Below are positions 5,068 to 8,314 of a stretch of DNA of 8,314 bases, one piece after another (the first letter of the stretch is position 1; the number at the start of each line of letters is the position of its first letter). The position numbers and the translations under genes were made by a program. The notes below the pieces were generated by a model. It was not told where the DNA came from. It was given only the letters and a program-made list of their open reading frames with translations, and searched no databases. The DNA is from Chloroflexota bacterium (GTDB taxonomy: Bacteria; Chloroflexota; UBA4733): the NCBI GenBank assembly GCA_025980355.1, contig JAICXR010000121.1:1-8314 (forward strand), in the 5' to 3' direction.

Positions 5068-6588
5068 ATGCCCCGATATTCAGGTCGACCGCCGGCCGTC
5101 ACGCGGCGGCGCTTCCTGGCTGCCCTGCCGGGCGGCCTCGCTGCGGCTTCTTTGCTCGCCGCCTGCGGCGGCACTGCCCAGGGAACGGCCGGCACAGGAA
5201 CCGCGGCGTCTGCCACCGCTGCGGTATCCACCGCGAGCACGGCGTCGGCAACCGCCCCGGCGACGACGGTTGCCGCGACCACGGCGGCGACCACGGCATC
5301 GGTCGCCGCGTCGACTAGCGCCAGCGCCAGCGCGCCATCAACGGCATCGACCGCCACGTCTACCGTCCAAGCGTCCGCTTCCAGCGCGGTCGGCAAGGCC
5401 GGCGGCCTCACGGTCACCTACATGTCCGACCTGCCGGACACGCACCCGGAAGGTAAGGCGCGGCTCGGCCTGCTGGCCGAATACACCAAGACGAATACCG
5501 ACGGCGTGACGGTCGACGTCTCGGGGGCGAAGAACGCCACCTCCCTCGACAAGGCGTTCGCGCTCGCCGCCGCCGGCACGCCGCCGGACCTGATCTACGT
5601 CGCCTACTACGACGCGGCGGCGCTGCTCGCCAAGGGGGCGGTGATCGACCTGGACGCCCAACTGCGCCCGGAAAAGGGCTGGACGGCCCAGAAGGCCGAC
5701 ATCTTCCCCGACATGCTCTCCAGCAGTACCTGGACCGGGAAGCTCGCCGGCATGCCCTGCTACACGAACAACACCGCCACCGTCTATAGCCCGCAGCTCC
5801 TCTCCCAGATCGGCGTCCCGACGCCGAAGCCGGACTGGAACTGGCAGGACTTCCAGGACCTCGCCCAGAAGGGCAACAAGCCGCCGGACCGCTGGGGCTA
5901 CGACTGGAACTGGGTGCTCTGGAGCGACTGGCTCGGCTCGGCCGGTGGATTCCCGATCAGCACCGACGCCCAGAAGATCACCATGACCACGCCGGAGGCG
6001 CAGGACACGCTCACCTACCTGGCCAACCTGCTCAAGATCGGCGTCACGCCGCCGAAGTCGATGGGCGAGTTGTTCAACACGACCAAGGCGACCGGCGTGG
6101 TCTTCGAGACGCAGGGGCCCTACCGCCTCCCGACCCTGCGCCAGAACAAGATCACGGATATCGCCGTCGTCCCCACGCCGATCAAGAAGAACGTCTTCGC
6201 CTCGAACGGCGGCCACAACGTCTCCGTCTTCCAGGGCATCCCGGCGGACCACAAGCAAGCGGCGGCGCGCATCACGATGTGGCTCAACGCCCCCCACGCC
6301 CAGGCCCAGATGTGCATCCAGGCGACCTCGCTGCCGGTCAGCAACGCCGCCTTCCAGTCGACCGAGCTGCAGGATTACCTCAAGACGGACCCGCAACTGA
6401 AGGGCTTCATCGACCTCGCCCCCCACGGTTGGCGCTGGCCGGCCTTGCCGTCCTACGCCAAGATCTCCGGCGCCCTCAATTCGGCGGTCAGCGACATCCT
6501 CACCGGCAAGGTCAGCGTCCAGGACGGCCTGACCCAGGGGCAGCAGGCGGCCCAGGTCTTACTCGATCAGGACCTGAAGCTGCAATAA
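5068..6588 (+). CDS. ABC transporter solute-binding lipoprotein, family 1 (sugar-type)
   Basis: A 506-residue protein. The N-terminus has a twin-arginine motif TRRRFLA (12-18), a hydrophobic stretch, and a lipobox LAAC with Cys33, so it should be exported by Tat, or possibly Sec, and lipid-anchored outside the membrane. Residues 34-110 are almost only Ala, Ser, Thr and Gly, a long flexible tether. The binding domain follows: LTVTYMSD first strand, FALAAAGTPPDLIYV (164-178), WTGKLAGMPCYTNNTATVYSPQLL (222-245), PDWNWQDFQDLAQKG (255-269), a Trp-rich patch (RWGYDWNWVLWSDWLGSAGG, 275-294) and the C-terminal helices with MWLNAPHAQAQM (404-415). These are marks of the family-1 binding proteins that serve sugar-type ABC importers; aromatic clusters commonly stack on sugar rings. 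No permease or ATPase gene is in the window. A 52-bp gap with a hairpin separates it from the next gene. Substrate unknown. Confidence 0.92.
   Translation: MPRYSGRPPAVTRRRFLAALPGGLAAASLLAACGGTAQGTAGTGTAASATAAVSTASTASATAPATTVAATTAATTASVAASTSASASAPSTASTATSTVQASASSAVGKAGGLTVTYMSDLPDTHPEGKARLGLLAEYTKTNTDGVTVDVSGAKNATSLDKAFALAAAGTPPDLIYVAYYDAAALLAKGAVIDLDAQLRPEKGWTAQKADIFPDMLSSSTWTGKLAGMPCYTNNTATVYSPQLLSQIGVPTPKPDWNWQDFQDLAQKGNKPPDRWGYDWNWVLWSDWLGSAGGFPISTDAQKITMTTPEAQDTLTYLANLLKIGVTPPKSMGELFNTTKATGVVFETQGPYRLPTLRQNKITDIAVVPTPIKKNVFASNGGHNVSVFQGIPADHKQAAARITMWLNAPHAQAQMCIQATSLPVSNAAFQSTELQDYLKTDPQLKGFIDLAPHGWRWPALPSYAKISGALNSAVSDILTGKVSVQDGLTQGQQAAQVLLDQDLKLQ
5275..5334 (+). repeat. In-frame tandem repeats inside the lipoprotein tether
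   Basis: GCGACCACGGCG (5275-5286) is followed directly by GCGACCACGGCA (5287-5298), a 12-bp tandem repeat with one mismatch that encodes Ala-Thr-Thr-Ala twice. Further on, three 6-bp units (AGCGCC, AGCGCC, AGCGCG, 5317-5334) encode Ser-Ala three times. Both are multiples of three, so copy-number change would alter tether length without a frameshift. Confidence 0.75.
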
Positions 6589-6593
6589 TCTGC

Positions 6594-6614
6594 GGGGTCG
6601 ATCTGTGCGACCCT
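6594..6614 (+). repeat. Hairpin directly after the binding-protein stop codon
   Basis: GGGTCG (6595-6600) and CGACCC (6608-6613) form a perfect 6-bp stem around a 7-base loop, extended by one G-U pair at 6594/6614. It begins 6 bases after TAA 6586-6588. Only two T residues follow, so full termination is unlikely. A hairpin here could protect the upstream message or reduce read-through, raising binding protein over the enzymes, as known for many binding-protein-first operons. Confidence 0.5.
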
Positions 6615-6625
6615 TGCCCGCTACT

Positions 6626-6632
6626 GAAGGAG
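6626..6632 (+). promoter_or_regulatory. Ribosome binding site deciding a GTG start at 6641
   Basis: GAAGGAG lies 8 bases before GTG 6641. An earlier in-frame GTG at 6605 lies inside the loop of the hairpin above and has no such site; starting there would add 12 residues with no family counterpart. Confidence 0.75.
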
Positions 6633-6640
6633 CCTGCCCC

Positions 6641-7756
6641 GTGTTCGCTGACGTATTGACCGACCATCCGGCGGTCGGCCGCCCGGTTGTCGACCTCCCC
6701 ACGCCGGCGCCGGTCGTCGACATCGCGCTGCTCCAGGGCAACATCGACCGGATGGCGGCCTTTTTCCGGGACCGCCCGGCCCGGCTACGGCCGCACGTCA
6801 AGACCCACCGCGCCCCGGCGATCGCCCGGATGCAGCTCGCGGCCGGGGCGACCGGCGTCACCTGCGCCAAGGTCGCGATGGCCGAAGCCATGGTCGATGG
6901 CGGCATCGACGACGTGTTCGTCGCCAACCAGGTGGTGGCCCGCCAGGCGATCGACCGGCTCTGCCGCCTGGCGCAGCGGGCGCGCGTGACGGTGGCGGTG
7001 GACGATGCCGGCAACGTCGCCGCCCTCTCCGACGCCGCCCAAGATCACGGAGTGACGCTTGACGTGGTCATTGAGGTCGATGCCGGGATGGGTCGCTGCG
7101 GCGTCCAGCCGGGCCGCCCGGCGCTGGAGCTAGCGAAGGTGGTTTGCCGGTCACGAGGGCTGCGCTTTCGCGGCCTGCATGCCTACGAGGGCCATGTCGT
7201 CCAACATGAGGACGTGACGGTGCGCAAGGCGGAGACCGACCGGATGTTCGCCCGGGCGATCGAGACCCGAGACCTGCTGGAGCGCAACGGCCTGGCCGTC
7301 GCCGTCGTCACCGGCGGCGGCACGGGCACGTACAACATCTCCGGCGTCTATCCCGGCGTGACGGAGCATCAGGCCGGTTCCTATGTCTATATGGACCCCA
7401 GCTACCGGGAGAAGGTGCCGGAATTCGACCTGGCGTTCAGTATCCTCTGCACCGTCCTCAGCCGGCCGTCCCCGGAGAAGGTCATCACCGACGGCGGCAT
7501 CCAGGTCCTGGCGCGGGACCACGGCACGCCGGCGGTGGCGGGCCATCCCGAGCTCGCCTACCGCTCCCTCTCCGAAGAGCACGGCAACTTCACGGTCCGC
7601 GACGGCTGTGCCACGGATTTACGGATCGGCGATGTCGTTGCTGTCCACCCGGGCCACTGCTGCTCCGCCGCCAACCTCCACGATCGGGTGTACGCCGCCC
7701 GGCAGGGCGTCGTCGAGGCGGTCTGGCTCGTGACCGCCCGCGGCCGCTCGGAGTAG
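6641..7756 (+). CDS. Fold-type III PLP enzyme, D-threonine aldolase / D-serine dehydratase-like (DSD1) family
   Basis: A 371-residue protein from GTG 6641, the usual length. An alanine-racemase-like barrel binds PLP: LPTPAPVVDIALLQGNI opens it, and RPHVKTHRAP carries the Schiff-base lysine Lys54. Further family landmarks are EVDAGMGRCG (145-154), GLHAYEGH (178-185), the phosphate-binding VTGGGTGTY (223-231), AGSYVYMD (245-252), DGGIQVLARDHG (284-295) and SEEHG (311-315). The C-terminal domain ends with HPGHCCSAANLHD (336-348), whose H339-x-C341 should bind a divalent metal. Relatives split or dehydrate beta-hydroxy D-amino acids: D-threonine aldolase gives glycine and acetaldehyde, D-serine dehydratase gives pyruvate and ammonia. 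As I recall, characterised D-serine dehydratases use His and Cys at this site and D-threonine aldolases His and Asp, so a dehydratase is slightly favoured. It is cytosolic and sits between a binding-protein gene and a FAH-family gene. The exact substrate is unknown. Confidence 0.88.
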   Translation: MFADVLTDHPAVGRPVVDLPTPAPVVDIALLQGNIDRMAAFFRDRPARLRPHVKTHRAPAIARMQLAAGATGVTCAKVAMAEAMVDGGIDDVFVANQVVARQAIDRLCRLAQRARVTVAVDDAGNVAALSDAAQDHGVTLDVVIEVDAGMGRCGVQPGRPALELAKVVCRSRGLRFRGLHAYEGHVVQHEDVTVRKAETDRMFARAIETRDLLERNGLAVAVVTGGGTGTYNISGVYPGVTEHQAGSYVYMDPSYREKVPEFDLAFSILCTVLSRPSPEKVITDGGIQVLARDHGTPAVAGHPELAYRSLSEEHGNFTVRDGCATDLRIGDVVAVHPGHCCSAANLHDRVYAARQGVVEAVWLVTARGRSE

Positions 7757-7812
7757 AGGGACGGACCGGCGGCCGTGCCGCCAACGAACTATCGCGCAAG
7801 GAAGAAGCACCA

Positions 7813-8314
7813 ATGAAGCTCGTGACCTATCGCGACCAGGGCAACGTCCGCCACGGGCGGCTGCAGGGCAGCGTCGACGCCGAAGTCGTCGTCGACCTCG
7901 GGCCGGGCGACCTGCTCGGTCTCCTGGAGGCCGGGCCGGAGGCGCTAGCGGCGGCCCGCCAGGCGACCGGCCGCGAGCGGCCGCTGGCGGACGTGCGCCT
8001 GCTGGCGCCGCTGATCCGGCCGCCCAAGCTGCTGGCGCTGGCCGCCAACTACCAGGACCACATCACCGAGAGCGGCGGCGCGCGGGTCGACAAGACCGGG
8101 CTCGCCCCGAAGCTCTTTCTCAAGCCCTCCTCGGCGATCATCGGTCCGGACCAGCCCGTCGTGCTGCCGGAGGTCTCCCAAACCGTGGACTGGGAGCTGG
8201 AGCTCGCCGTCGTGATCGGCCGGCGCGCCCGCAACGTGCCGGTGGAGCAGGCGCTCGGGGCGGTGGCGGGCTACACGATCGTCAACGACGTCTCGGCGCG
8301 CACGGTCGACTACG
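7813..8314 (+). CDS. Fumarylacetoacetate hydrolase (FAH) family protein, N-terminal part (3' end outside window)
   Basis: ATG 7813 follows AAGGAAG (7798-7804) by 8 bases; the frame stays open to the window end, giving 167 residues of a protein usually about 280 long. The N-terminal part (MKLVTYRDQGNVRHGRL, with VVDL further on) is the short lead domain common in the family. The FAH fold begins near 64 with LLAPLIRPPKLLALAANYQDH (64-83), then PKLFLKPSSAIIG (99-111), DWELELAVVIGRRAR (126-140) and VAGYTIVNDVSAR (151-163). The expected metal ligands Glu128, Glu130 and Asp159 are present. Members hydrolyse or decarboxylate C-C bonds in diketo acids, or act as sugar-acid or oxaloacetate enzymes; the class cannot be narrowed here. 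It follows the PLP enzyme by 56 bp and probably shares its transcript, suggesting it handles a keto acid downstream in the same pathway. Arg often follows the NDVSAR motif in relatives; here it is Thr, a minor change. Confidence 0.9.
   Translation, partial: MKLVTYRDQGNVRHGRLQGSVDAEVVVDLGPGDLLGLLEAGPEALAAARQATGRERPLADVRLLAPLIRPPKLLALAANYQDHITESGGARVDKTGLAPKLFLKPSSAIIGPDQPVVLPEVSQTVDWELELAVVIGRRARNVPVEQALGAVAGYTIVNDVSARTVDY

Noticed and set aside
5338..6426. A 362-codon minus-strand frame opposite the binding-protein gene
   Set aside because: Antisense shadow with Arg/Val/Gly/Asp-rich low complexity and no family features, whereas the sense strand encodes a complete binding protein.
1..8314. 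tRNA, rRNA, CRISPR array, insertion sequence, phage or toxin-antitoxin gene
   Set aside because: None seen: no regular spaced repeats, no transposase-like or integrase-like protein, and nearly all bases are in recognised genes.

Overview
The window comes from a G+C-rich bacterial chromosome with tightly packed genes, strong Shine-Dalgarno sites and frequent GTG starts. It holds mutS2, which most actinobacteria lack, and a Tat-type lipoprotein with a long Ala/Ser/Thr tether. This fits Chloroflexota (Thermomicrobia or a relative) better than Actinobacteria, but that assignment is an inference from style and gene content, not from a marker gene. No rRNA, tRNA, CRISPR array, insertion sequence or phage gene was seen.

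Layout. (1) 1-615, plus strand: the C-terminal end of a glycogen branching enzyme (GlgB). (2) 612-2972, minus strand: a complete MutS2, convergent with glgB, the two stop codons overlapping in the four bases CTAG. (3) 3077-4129, minus strand: a Gfo/Idh/MocA-type NAD(P)-dependent oxidoreductase. (4) 4130-4345: a divergent control region dense with dyad symmetry. It holds a near-consensus promoter (TTGACA, 17 bp, TACAGT) for the rightward genes. (5) From 4346 onward, plus strand: a FadR/FCD-type GntR regulator (4346-5014), an ABC transporter solute-binding lipoprotein (5068-6588), a fold-type III PLP enzyme of the D-threonine aldolase / D-serine dehydratase-like family (6641-7756), and the start of a fumarylacetoacetate hydrolase (FAH) family protein (7813 to the window end). 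Gaps between these four genes are 52-56 bp and each has its own ribosome site.

How the genes may work together. glgB and mutS2 are ordinary housekeeping genes. The oxidoreductase, regulator, binding protein, PLP enzyme and FAH-family enzyme look like one substrate-inducible uptake and catabolism locus. A ligand-sensing FCD regulator would control its own rightward operon and possibly the divergent oxidoreductase. The binding protein captures a small, probably polar solute, and the three enzymes act on it or its breakdown products. The substrate cannot be read from the sequence, and no permease or ATPase gene lies in the window; the locus continues past the right edge.

The most unusual part is the 216-bp divergent region. 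Segment 4225-4242 can pair perfectly either with 4203-4214 (12 bp) or, through its part 4228-4242, with 4157-4171 (15 bp). On the minus strand this is an attenuator-like arrangement just upstream of the oxidoreductase ribosome site. The rightward promoter is itself covered by four consecutive small dyads, the last (TGTGGACAGTCCACA, 4299-4313) lying just after the predicted transcription start, where an autorepressor operator would be expected. No clearly new multi-gene system was recognised.
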